64,000 bases of DNA from assembly GCA_025766275.1 (NCBI GenBank), contig JAFKAC010000004.1, positions 1,426,001 through 1,490,000 on the forward strand. The letters run 5' to 3'. Made by a program: the position numbers and the translations under genes. How positions within the stretch are numbered: the first letter of the stretch is position 1; every line of letters starts with the position of its first letter. Shown here in pieces: positions 9,901-22,500 of this stretch. Under the pieces are notes generated by a model. That model searched no databases. It worked only from the letters and a program-made list of their open reading frames with translations, and was not told where the DNA came from. Origin of the DNA: Lactarius indigo (lineage: Eukaryota > Basidiomycota > Agaricomycetes > Russulales > Russulaceae).

Positions 9901-12900
9901 TCACGCAGGCGTAATAGTATCTACATTGACGACTTTAGGACGAAGAAAGAACATCAGTACGCCTCAGGTCTGTTTGGTTTCCTGGTTGAACGGGAGCATG
10001 TCCTCACTATTGTCTAGATTCGTACTTTATCAGCGGCAGAAAAGAAACACTGCAAAATCAAGAGGTCGAATACAACATCCACATTTTACGCCTACTCGCC
10101 GACCAAAAGCACAACCTTCAACTCGATCCTTCCTATGTCCCGATCCCTGTCCTTAACGAGCGACTTTCTCAATCTTTTCACGTACCTTCAGAGACCGTCG
10201 TAAAGTGTGTAACTAATTCGTAATGGTGATAACACTCCTTACCTTTTGCTCGTTTAGATACGCCCATCTCCTCGAAGGGGACCGAATTCTCTTGGGCCTC
10301 GTCGATGCTCAGGGAAACGTCATGATTCTTCTCGACCGTCTCAGTCGCATTGATGCCACCATACAATCCCGGTCGTATGCTAAGTTCTTCCACCAGGACA
10401 AAATCGGTCAAACATGCCTCATCGCTTTTGACGAGTCGAAGCGTATGTTGGCTATTTACGCATCCGTCAGGGTATGTCCTTTCTTGTGATGACATCTTGC
10501 GCCAGTGAGACCGACGTATCATAGATGCAACTCCATATCTTCTTATTCGATGAGGAGCTCAAGTCTTTGAGGGGACTTGGAACTCCAATCGACCTATTAC
10601 CATTCTATAATCCAGGAGTGACCATTGCACATGCGTGCTTCGTCCACGGGAGCGAAGAGATCCTTTTTATCGACTCGAATGCACAGGCGAGGATCTTCTC
10701 TTTGATCACGCTGCAGCCCAAGTATTTTGAAATTCTTGCCATCAGATCCCTCGCTAACATCCCGTCATAGACCTGCTTCTCTTCAACTACCGCGGATACC
10801 GAGCGCGATTTACTCTGCCCCAGACGGATCGTGTGTTCTCATCGTCCAAGATGAACACGGCGAGCATACAATAACGGCCTATCACTGGTCCACCTTCGCG
10901 TCCACCCGTGGAATCTCCGTTTCACTTCCGGACTTCCCCGTCGATCTCGACGCAGCGCTTCTCACGTCAATCGTCAATCGGAACAACATCCACTTCGTCG
11001 GTCTTGACCTGGATACTCGATCTTGTCGATCCGTCATTCTCGACATCACCCGGAAAGCCACAGAGTTCACGTTTCAAGAACGGCGTTCTAAAGGATCAGC
11101 ACGTCACGGCAAACAAACGGTCCATAACTGTCTGATCGATTGCCATAGTGACGTGTGGACGCGTTTCCCAGTTGTCCCGGCCGTGAAACGCCATACCATA
11201 ACGTCTTCCAGCCAGCGGCAGCAGAAAACGCTAGTGTTCGTCACCGACGACCATCGTCGTCCTTTCTCATCCCATTTTTCCGATATCATTTCTGCATTTG
11301 AAAAAACTTCGCGCAAGCCAACTGGCGACGAACTCAAGAGTATAGTGGTGTCCGCACGGCCTTTCCCCTCTTTTACACAGCAGTTCCTATCCAGTCCGGA
11401 TTGGCCAGCATCGCGCTTCAGAGCCGGCGAGTGGCTAGCAGACCTACTATGCCTCATCCCCATCCATATCGCGATCACTCATGAGAACAGATTCGTCCCG
11501 CTCAAGGATGGCGTCGTATCACCTCAGCTGGAGAAATCATTACTTGGGGCCGAAGTGAACAGAATTGTGGACAGTTTGTCTCTCGGGTGGTACGAGTCGA
11601 TTTTCCAGTCTTATTGGGCCTCAAAGGTAAGACGTTCAATTCGCGTCATCGGGAACGACCCTGACCGGATGGCTTGCTTCTATGTTTAGCCGGTGAAGGT
11701 CGTATCGTCGATGGGAGAGCAGTCTGTCGGGAAAAGCTTCACCCTTAATCATCTGGTGGACACGTCTTTTGCTGGGAGCGCGATGCGTACAACAGGTTTG
11801 TTTCGAGCCGTTTATGATCCAAAATTAACCGTACTGAGCGAACTTAGAGGGCGTCTGGATGTCCGTTTCGCCTACGGAGGATGCGCTTATAGTAGCGCTG
11901 GATTTCGAAGGTGAGTCCGATACGTCATTCATTATTGGCTGAACGCAACCGCAAATCTCACCCGCATCAGGCGTCCACAGTCTCGAGCGTTCGGCCCAGG
12001 AGGACACTCTTCTCGTCCTTTTCAATACTGCAATTTCGAATCTCGTGAGTGAACTGTTACACTGCCGTTGCTGCGCTTTCGATCTCACCATGATTGTAGG
12101 TCCTATTTCGTAACAACTTCGCTCTTAGTCGAGATATCAGCGGCCTCTTTCAGTCTTTCCAGTCTAGCTCATCTGTATTAGATCCGGCATCTAACCCATC
12201 GCTCTTCCAATCAACACTTGTGGTCATTATCAAGGTGCGAACACCTTCAATTTTTCAGGAGATGCTGTCGTTCATGTGATTCATGTAGGATGTGATCGAC
12301 TCGGACAAAGCCGAAATAACGAGGGAGTAAGCGTATAATTTCTTCTCGTACGCTGTTCTCCGCCACTAAATGCATCTAGGTTCGCGCTCAAATTCCAGAA
12401 GATTGTTCAAGATGAGCAAGACGCTAATTTTATCACCCGCCTTCATGCGGGGAAGCTGCAAATCATTCCATGGCCGGTGATAGAGTCGAGAGAATTTTAC
12501 AGACTTTTCTCTGCTGTCAAAAAGAAGCTCGACCAACAGAGAACGTCACACAATACTGCCGGTGAATTCTTGCATACGCTCAAGACGTTGATGGCGAAGT
12601 TGAAGGTCCGTTCCATGCCGATTCCGCTGAATCGTCACACTGACTAGTGCCGCACGCGTGCCGATAGGCAAACGACTGGGGAGCGATGTCGCGTATGTTC
12701 ACGTGTTCTAGTAGTTGTTCTTTCCTTAATGTCCGTTTCAGAAACCATGGCCGCACATCGTGCGAATTCTCTCCTCGCGATCTTGCCCATTGCTCTGGAG
12801 ACCGGATACTCCGAAGTAGTCCCCGAGCTTGAGCCGCTTAAGGTACAGTGGGTGTAAAGCTTGTAGCGTGCAGCATCGAACTGAAGATGTCAGGGCTTCG

Positions 12901-15900
12901 ACACGGATCTTGTGATAGAAGCGGAGGATACAGATGCACGGTTTTTACTCGCGGGGCCGGACATGCCAGTCGCTGATCGCGAGCATCGTCTTTCAATTCT
13001 GCGTGACTCCTGGGATCGGTCCGGAGTCCGGCAACATGTCGACGACTCGGAATGGATTTCTGATCTTGTGCAGTACTTGACTCGTCTCGTTGATCTACGT
13101 GTCGCCCACGTCGACAAGTGGCTGAAGTCGAACATACAACGTTTTCAAGCTGAGCACGCAAGCATCGAAGAGCTGCGGCGGACGTTCAACAGCGCAGTGA
13201 TAGACCTCCGGGCCGGCGTCCAGCTTTGCAAGTCACAATGTGCCGACTGTAACTTGTTTTGCATACAGGGCCGTTTTCACGAAGACGACCACGATTGCTT
13301 AACAAGCCACGAGTGCATTCACGATTGTACCTTTTGCAACCAGGAGCTGCTTGCTGCGAGGACTTGCGGTCAAACGTAGGTCCAGTCAACGTATTCGATG
13401 ATAGACCGTGCTAACGTGATACTACCTTGCAGTGCGGGTCACTCAGGAGATCATGTGTGAGTTTCGGGAAGTTCGGCGTTATAGCTTCACCGCTCACCAC
13501 ATCTATCGCACGCTAGGTGCCGCGTGGACGCTCATCTGTGCGGACAGCCTTGCAGTCTCTCCGGAAAGCAAGGCTGTGTCGATAAGTGTGTCAAGGTGAT
13601 GCACGCTGTTATTGTTAGTTTACGCATTCTAACTCATAGCACCTCATCAGCCGGTCTCACATGAAGGCGACCACGTTTGTTCGGCACCGGTCCATACGTG
13701 TGGTCAGGTACGTTTCAGTATTAAAATTGCATCTGGACCTCGGCTCAAGTAGGCCCCAGCCATGCGATTTGATCAACTTGAGGCTGCCGAATGGGAAATT
13801 GTTTACGTGTTCCGGGATATGTCGCGTCCCAATGTGAGTTATCTCATTCCCGGCCAACAATTTCTGACTGGATACTGTTTAGATACGAGGAGCACACGAT
13901 TCACGCGTGCGAACATAGGCTCTGCCCTATCTCTTGCCAACTGTGCAAGCGATTGTGCAACGGAGACCACTTGCATGGCCTGTCCGATGAAAACCACATT
14001 TGCGGGTACGCTCACTGCTATATTCTCATTACCACACTATTCACTTGGACCTCTAGCCAAGAACACTCATGTAGTGCTTTATGTTCCGCTGCAGGTATAT
14101 GTCAAATCGATACAACTCCGCAGTCCATCGAGGCTACATTCACTGGAAGACACGAAACCTTTCAGTATACCAAGGTGAGCGCATGTCAATCGAAACTATC
14201 GTATCGATACTTTTACAGAGGCAACTAGTATACTCAAGGTGCGTCATCCCTCACCATATCATTCCCCTCCTGATCGTACATCACTTCAGCTGCCAAGCGC
14301 CTCCGTTGCGTGAAAATTATTGAGCCTGGGGAGATCGAACACGAAGGCCATCATATTCACAGTAACGAAGAGCAACCATTCCACTTTTGCGAAAGCCGGT
14401 GAGCTAGTAATATGACCCCACTTTTTGGAAGCGCTTATTAGTGTCAGATGCGAGACTTGTGGCTACCTCTGCACGCTTCCTTTGGGTTCGGCTTCGATCC
14501 TCTTTCTTTTTCGCTCCAAGCTAACTCAAGTTCAGGACATCCTCAGCAGGAGCACGAAACCCGCCATGGGTCTATGTCACGTACACGATGGGCCATTGAC
14601 GGCCCGGAGGGGAATAGCGTCGAGTTAGATGGACGCAAATTCTCATCGAACGATGACGGTGCTCCCATGCTGTGTAATTTAGTATGCACGTCGATGGGGA
14701 GACACGTACACATCGACTACTGTCGCGGTGAACCTCATGATAATCCCGAAGTCCTACATATTAACGAGAGAATGGTCCCAAACCCTGACCAAGAGAAAGA
14801 CTGGATCACACACGGCCTTCACTGGCGTCGCATGGGTGAGTTCGTCAAGTGAACTTTTTCTGGCTAGTCTTGCTCATGAGATTCTCAGGTTTCAAAGGTA
14901 ACAGAAACAACGATTGCGCGGGATATTTTTATTGTTTAGCTGGCTCTCCAGATCCCTATCCTCGTGAGGATCAAGCGAACTTCGCGAAGTGGTACGTGGA
15001 CTAGTATCGGGCTCACGACAAGCTTTGCTGAATCTTTTATTGATAGCGATGCGATGTGCCCAGGTAATGATCCGTCCTATGCGTTTGACAGCGCTAAGTT
15101 TAAATTGCTAAGGGCCCGAGCATACCGTCGAAGTTGGCGGAGCGAACGCACAGCCTTCGCGGTGCACGCTTTCAATGTTCCATCTGGATGTTAATGCTGC
15201 AAACGCGCCTGCTCTTGGATATGTGTCGAACGACGGACATCACTTCGGATGCAGGAATCCGATAGTAATGCAGCAGGCATTCCATGTGTGAGTATTTCAT
15301 CTTTCTTGTATCATCAACTCACCCTTACTCACTGCACTCCGCAGCATATTCGTTATTGATAGGTTAGCTTTGCTGAACATCTTCCCATGACACGATGACT
15401 CACAATCGAGGATTAGATCCGGATCTATGTGCCAACAAGACCGTCAGCCACTCCCCAACTCTGCGGGGATAGAACGCATCACGCCTATTGCCAATGATCG
15501 ACTTGGCGTCGTTCTTTCTGCTCTCTACAGCTTCTGGATTGCACGCCAAGCCGCAGTGGATCGTAACACGCAGGCGGGCGGAGGCAGGAGGGATGCGTAC
15601 AGCCTGATTTTCTTCAACCACGAGCCATCGACCTCCATTGAAAACGATTTCACAAGCTCTCCTGACGAGTTGCTCACATCCGCCTTACAATTTGAGGCCG
15701 ACGGCGGCACGGATTTCACGAGTGCGCTAGAGAGGGCACAGGAGGTCATGACTTCACACTGGAGCACCGAAAGGTACGTGTCGTTCTGCACACAAAAGTT
15801 TGATGCGATTCTCGACACGCGCTGATATGCATCGCAGAACGCCCGTCATGATTTTCTTGTCGGACGGCGAGGACTATGTGAGGGATGAAGCAATATATGA

Positions 15901-16284
15901 CGTCTGTCGCGGTGCCGTGCGCCAAGGGTTTGTTATTCTCCATCCCAAGCGTTATTTCCCTGAGTGACTGACGAGGAAAACGCTAGGAGGCCGCTTTCGT
16001 TCCATTCGGTCTCTTTCGGACAGGACGCTACATCATCTTCGCTGCGTAGGATGGCGCAAATCGCTTTGGAAGTGCAGAATAACGCGCCGCACGACCCTCT
16101 GCTCCCTGCCGGGGCTAACGTCCCATCGTCTTATACGGAGGCTCTCGACACGGTAAGCTGGCCAAAAGCGCGTTTTATTGCTTGGTTCCTGACTGACAAC
16201 AATCAGGTCCGCCTGGCTGAAACGTTCCTTGGGATCGCTGAGTCATTGAGAAAACCCCGCGGCTTCTTGTTCTCATCTCACTGA
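6961..16284 (+). CDS. Giant dynamin/GBP/VLIG-like GTPase with Cys/His-rich zinc region and C-terminal vWA domain
   Basis: One gene of about 9.3 kb with about 30 introns, roughly 2,400 residues; nearly every junction splices to one open frame. Order: Ser/Pro/acidic N-terminus; helical region (ITEQGSSGL, FINALSPGAYSS); a beta-rich, propeller-like part (LLEGDRILLGLVDAQG, LHIFLFDEELKSL, IYSAPDGSCVLIV). The G domain has P-loop GEQSVGKS (11714-11737), switch TTEGVWMS, G3 LDFEG and an atypical G4 IIKDVIDSD. A helical segment and a zinc region rich in CGQPC, CPISCQLCKRLC and HSCSALC follow. The vWA domain has MIDAS DRSGSM (split by the intron 15363-15416), GGTDF and SDGED. TTEGVW and DFEG place the G domain with GBP/VLIG/RHD3 large GTPases, which oligomerise on membranes. 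The start is supported by the paralogue at 1-513. Intron 7354-7412 is GC-AG. Function unknown; defence or membrane remodelling is inference. Confidence 0.85.
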
Positions 16285-16588
16285 GTTAGTGTTCTGTTGT
16301 TCTGAATTTTCATGTACGGTAGATTGTTGGACTAGTTGTACTCGTGTATCCCCCCTCCATTTGTTTGTATACCTAGTGAATGGAATTTTGTACAGTAGGC
16401 GCTGGCTGCTCGTGACTCGTACAGTTTGTTGCGCCACAGGCTCATGACAAATATGGAAATAACTACTATTAATGGCACTATTATGGTCTCCGACAAACGA
16501 CGCGTTCGCGTCACGTCGAATTGGAATTCTGATTCCTCACCGTCGGTGGTGACGACGTTGACCATCTCTCACCCTCCACATATTCATA
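16285..16588. other. Spacer between the giant gene and BRR2
   Basis: 304 bp that must hold the 3' end of the upstream transcript and the BRR2 promoter. No gene, and no clear element beyond AT-rich patches. Confidence 0.45.
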
Positions 16589-19500
16589 ATGTCGGGTCGC
16601 CCTCCAGGAAAACCTGATTTATCAGGCTACAACTATGGCGCCATTTCTTCTCTCGTCTTGACCGCGGACCGCTCTGCATTACCCAGGCGAGACAAGGAGC
16701 CCGATGGCGCGCCCACCTCCCTTGCTGGGCGCATTGACTCCCGTGAAATGGGATCGCGCGTTCAGCGCGCCGTCCCAAAAGACCTCGAAAAGAAGAAAAA
16801 AAAGGCCGCCGACAAGCAAGACTCCTCTGAACGTGCTGCCAAGCGCAGGCAGGAGGCCGCTGGCTTCGGCTATACTGACATCCTCGAGGCCACCCAAGAC
16901 GTCGAGGGTCTTACGTACCGTCCTCGTACCGCGGAAACGCGCGAAGTTTACGAACTCATTCTATCCACCGTCCACCTTGCGCTCGGCGACCAAGCCCAGG
17001 ATGTCGTGCGCAGTGCCGCCGACACCGTGCTCGAATCGCTGAAAAGCGAAAACATGAAGGATTTTGACAAGAAAAAGGAAGTCGAGGAAGTCCTTGGTTC
17101 CGTCACTGGCGAAACGTTCTCTCAACTCATCAACCTATCCAAGAAAATTACCGACTATGGCGCCGAGGACGAGACCATGGCGGACCCCGACATGGAACGC
17201 AAGGACGCTGAGATCGACGACGAAGTTGGGGTTGCCGTAGTGTTCGATGAAGAGGAACAGGAGAGCGAGGAAGAGGAGGGCTACGAAATCAGGGACGAGT
17301 CGGATGACGAAGAGGAAGGTGGCGAAGGCGAAAAGGACGGGTATGTTGCAGGGGAGGGCGAGGATGAAGGGGAAGAAGCATTGGTCATCGGCGGTGCGTC
17401 GTCCTCTAAAGCTGCAGGAAAGGCCAAAGCGGACAAGGATCTCGTCTCTCCTCATTCCGTCGACGCCTTTTGGGTACAGCGCCTCGTCGGAGAGGTGTAC
17501 ACCGATCCCCAAACTGCCTCCGACAAAACCGCCTCCGTCCTCACTGTTCTCGGTTCCGAGTCGAACCTCCGCGACTGCGAAAACCAGCTTATGGAGCTTT
17601 TCGACTATCAATCCTTCGACGTGATCACCAAGTTCCTCAAAAACCGTGACGTCGTCGTGTGGTGCACCAAGCTCGCACGTAGCGATGCCGATGAACGGGT
17701 CAATGTCGAAGTTGCCATGCGTGAGAAGGGTTTAGGCTGGATTCTGCGCGAGCTTGCTGGAGATAGGCAAGCCAAGGCCAATGCCGATGATGCAATGGAC
17801 GTCGACGACCAAGCCAAGAGTGCCCAAGTGCCAAAAACCGCAACCCTTGCCCCTGGTTCTGTTGTACAGCCGAAGAAGACCGTGGACCTGGAGAGCATGG
17901 CCTTCAGTCAGGGCGGACACCTGATGTCTAACAAGACGACCAAGCTACCCCAGGGCTCGTTCAAGCGCGCGAAGAAGGGCTACGAGGAAATCCATGTACC
18001 CGCGCCCAAGTCCAAACCCGTTGTGGCGGGTGAGTTTGTGCCGACATCCGACCTACCAGAGTGGGCGCGGCAAGGTTTCCCTGGTATCAAAACTCTCAAT
18101 CGCGTGCAAAGCAAGCTTTACCCAATAGCATTTGGCACTGATGAACCTATTCTCCTCTGTGCTCCAACGGGTGCCGGCAAGGCATGTCCCGTCGCTCGCT
18201 CTCAATCGTTAAACACTGACACCTACCATAGACGAACGTAGCCATGCTTACCATTCTCAACGAGCTCGGAAAGTGGCGCGATGAAGCCACTGGCTCCTTC
18301 AACCTTGACGCGTTCAAAATCGTTTATGTCGCCCCCATGAAGGCGCTGGTCCAGGAAATGGTGGGCAACTTCACAGCACGCCTGAGCCCATTCGGAATCA
18401 AGGTCGGCGAACTCACTGGCGACTCGCAAATGACAAAGCAGCAAATTGCCGAGACCCAGATCATCGTAACGACACCTGAGAAATGGGACGTCATCACGCG
18501 CAAGAATTCCGATACCTCTTACACCAACTTGGTTCGCTTGCTCATTATCGACGAGATTCACCTTCTTCATGATGAGCGTGGACCCGTCCTTGAGAGTATC
18601 GTCGCACGGACAATCCGGCGGATGGAGCAAACCTCAGACTACGTCCGTCTCGTTGGCCTGTCGGCGACTCTACCCAACTACCATGATGTTGCCACTTTCC
18701 TCCGCGTTGACCAATCCAAAGGCTTGTTCTACTTCGACGCATCATATCGCCCCTGCGCCCTCCAGCAACAGTTCATCGGCGTCACCGAGAAGAAGGCCAT
18801 CAAGCGCTACCAGGTCATGAACGAAGTCTGTTACGAAAAGGTGCTCGACCAAGCTGGCAAGAACCAGACACTCGTATTTGTTCACTCGCGCAAGGAGACG
18901 GCCAAGACAGCCAAGTTCATCCGCGATATGGCCATCGAGAAGGAGACGATCACTCAGTTTGTCAAGCCCGACTCTGCTGTCCGCGAAATCCTGACCGAAG
19001 AAGCCAACAACGTCAAAGACGGGAATCTGCGGGACTTGCTACCTTTTGGCTTCGCTATCCACCACGCAGGGATGACTCGCGAGGACCGTGGGCTCGTCGA
19101 GGAGCTCTTTGCAGACGGCTCGATTCAGGTATTGGTATGTACCGCGACGCTCGCGTGGGGCGTGAACTTGCCAGCGCACGCAGTCATCATCAAGGGCACG
19201 CAAATCTACAACCCCGAGAAGGGCCGATGGGTTGAGCTGTCGAGTCAGGATGTGCTGCAGATGCTCGGCCGCGCTGGGCGTCCCCAGTTCGATACGTATG
19301 GCGAGGGCGTGATCATCACAAACCACGCGGAACTGCAATACTATCTCAGCCTCCTGAACCAGCAACTCCCGATCGAGTCGCAGTTTGTTTCAAAACTGGC
19401 GGACAACCTCAATGCGGAGATTGTGTTGGGCACAATTCGGAATCGGGATGAGGCGGTACAGTGGCTCGGATACACCTACTAGTGCGTCTTTTGCTCGAGC

Positions 19501-22500
19501 GGCGATGTTCAGGTACTGACGTACCGACCTACTTAGCTACGTTCGGATGCTCAAGTCCCCGGCTCTGTACGGCGTCAGTGCGGATTACCAGGATGACGAC
19601 CCAGGTCTCATCCAGAAGCGCGCCGATATCATCCACTCTGCGGCTGCGATACTTGAAAAGTGCAACCTTATCAAGTACGAGCGCGCGTCTGGTCGTTTCC
19701 AGAGTACCGAGTTAGGCCGCATCGCGTCGCACTATTATGTTACCCACAACTCGATGTCCGTCTACAATCAACACTTGCGACCGACCATGTCGCAGCTGGA
19801 GCTGTTCCGCGTGTTCGCGCTGTCGAACGAGTTCAAGCTGATTCCTGTTCGCCAGGAGGTAAGTAGTCCGCTATCCTGGGCTGGTGAGCTTTGCGATTGA
19901 ATGCTGTCGTCGCATTTCTAGGAAAAGCTGGAACTTGGTAAGATGCTCGAGCGTGTGCCGATTCCGGTTAAGGAGAGCGTCGAAGAGCCCGCGGCTAAGA
20001 TCAATGTCCTGCTGCAAGCCTATATTTCGCAGCTCAAACTCGAAGGTAACGTGGCGCTTCAAAGTCGATGCTCGTCGACTCTCGACTCTTTTCTGACGCC
20101 TTCTACCAGGCTTCGCTCTTGTTGCAGACATGGTGTTCGTTCAGCAGTCGGCGGGGCGGTGAGTCTTCCGTCGTACAGTCACCCCATCTTATACACTGAC
20201 TATCTTACCTCAGTATTCTTCGAGCAATCTATGAGATCTGCCTCAAACGTGGATGGGCAGTACCCACGCGAGCTGCTCTTGATATGTGCAAAATGGTTGA
20301 GAAACGGATGTCAGTTCCGTCGCTCTCTATGCTCTTTTTGTATGACCTGAATTATGCTGCGTAGGTGGAGCTCGATGACGCCTTTGCGGCAATTCAAAGG
20401 TGTGCCTCCCGAGATCATCCGGAAGGCCGAAGGCAAGCAATTCGTCAGTCCACATTAACCTATTGGACGATACATTCGTACTTATTCTCGTCTCTGCAGC
20501 CTTGGTACAGGTACTTTGACTTGGTACTGTTCTCCATTATTTTTTGTAAGGTATTCCCTTCTTACTGATCTCCAAGACACCGCCCGAAATTGGCGAACTG
20601 CTCGGCATTCCGAACGCGGGCCGCCTGGTTCACCGCTTAGTCCATAGCTTCCCCAAGCTCCAGTACGTAGCGAATCCTTACGCCTGGAAACTACGCTCAC
20701 ATCTATGTTAGATTACAGGCTCAGGTTCAACCGATTACTCGCACCCTCCTTCGGATAGATTTGTCCATCGTACCAGATTTCCGGTGGGACGAAAAGGTCC
20801 ATGGGTCGGCAGAGACATTCCTTATCATGGTGGAAGATGTCGATGGCGAGATCATACTCTTCAGCGACTCCTTTGTGCTTCGTCAGCGGTACGCCGAAGA
20901 TGAGCACAATGTCACCATCACCGTTCCTATGTTCGAACCCGTCCCTCCCAACTACTATATCAGTGTCATTGCGGACCGCTGGTTACACGCCGAAACTCGC
21001 CTCCCGATCTCCTTCAAACACCTTATCCTCCCCGAAAAATTCCCTCAACCAACCGCACTCCTTGACCTTCAGCCTCTCCCTCTGCCGGCGCTTCATAATA
21101 AGGAATTCGAGGCCATCTATTCCTCGACCTTGAAGACCTTCAACAAGATTCAGACTCAGGTTTTCCAGGCCCTTTACACGTCTGATGAAAACGTGTTCAT
21201 CGGCGCCCCAACTGGTAGTGGGAAGACGATTTGCGCGGAATTCGCGCTTTTGCGCCTCTGGAGCAAGGCCGAACAGCCTCGTGCTGTATGTATCGAGCCC
21301 TTCCCGGAGATGGTCGAACAACGCGTAGCGGAATGGCGGAAGAAGTTTGGGCAGCTTCAGGGAGGCAAGGAGATCGTAGCCCTCACTGGAGAGACGAGCG
21401 CGGACCTCCGTCTACTGGAAAAGGGCGATGTCATCGTTTGCACTCCTTCTCAGGTACGCCGGACTGGCCAGCCATTTTGATGACGAAACTTTACTAATGA
21501 CGTTATAGTGGGACGTTCTCTCCAGACGATGGCGACAGCGGAAGAACGTACAGAACATTGGGCTACTTATCGCAGACGAAATTCAGCAAGTCGGCGGCGA
21601 GGTTGGCCCAACTTATGAGGTCATCGTCTCGCGCACTCGGTACGTCTCCGCGCAAACCGAGGTGAAAACTCGTATCGTTGCCTGTGGGGTGTCCCTGGCC
21701 GACGCCCGAGATCTAGGAGAGTGGATCGGTGCTTCGTCACATACTATTTTCAACTTTCCCCCGAGGTCCGTAATCCGCCTGACGATCTCTAATGTCTCAT
21801 CATTGACCGAGTTGAATTTAGCGCTCGCCCTCTGGACATGGATATCCATATACAGAGCTTCACCATTCCTCACTTCCCATCGCTCATGATTGCCATGTCG
21901 AAGCCGGCTTATCTCGCCATAGGGGAGTACTCTCCGACAAGGCCGGTCATCATTTTCGTTCCCGGACGCCAGCAGTGCCGCCTGACCGCTGAGGACCTTC
22001 TCGTTCACTGCGGCGCTGACGAGGACGAGGACAAGTTCCTCAACGCTGAGCTGTCGGATATCCAGCCCCATCTTGATCACATTAGCGACCGCGGCTTGGT
22101 GGACACTTTGAAGCATGGCATCGGTCTGTATCACGAGGCGCTTAGCAAGCAGGACAAGCGGATCGTCGAGCGTCTCTTCCAATCCGGAGCAATTCAAGTC
22201 CTCATTGCGTCCAAGGTATGTCGTCCCGTCTTCGTAATGTTAACGCTAACCATCAACGACGGAACAGGACACCGCATGGAGTCTCCCTGTCGCCAGCTAT
22301 CTCGTTATCGTCATGGGTGTCCAATCGTACGAGGGCAAGGAGCATCGCTATATCGACTACCCTGTCATGGATGTCTTGCAGATGATGGGACGTGCTTGTC
22401 GCCCATTAGAGGACGAGCGGAGTCGTTGTGTACTCATGTGCCAGCAAACAAGAAAGGACTTTTACAAGAAGTTCCTTGCGGAAGGTCTCCCGATCGAATC

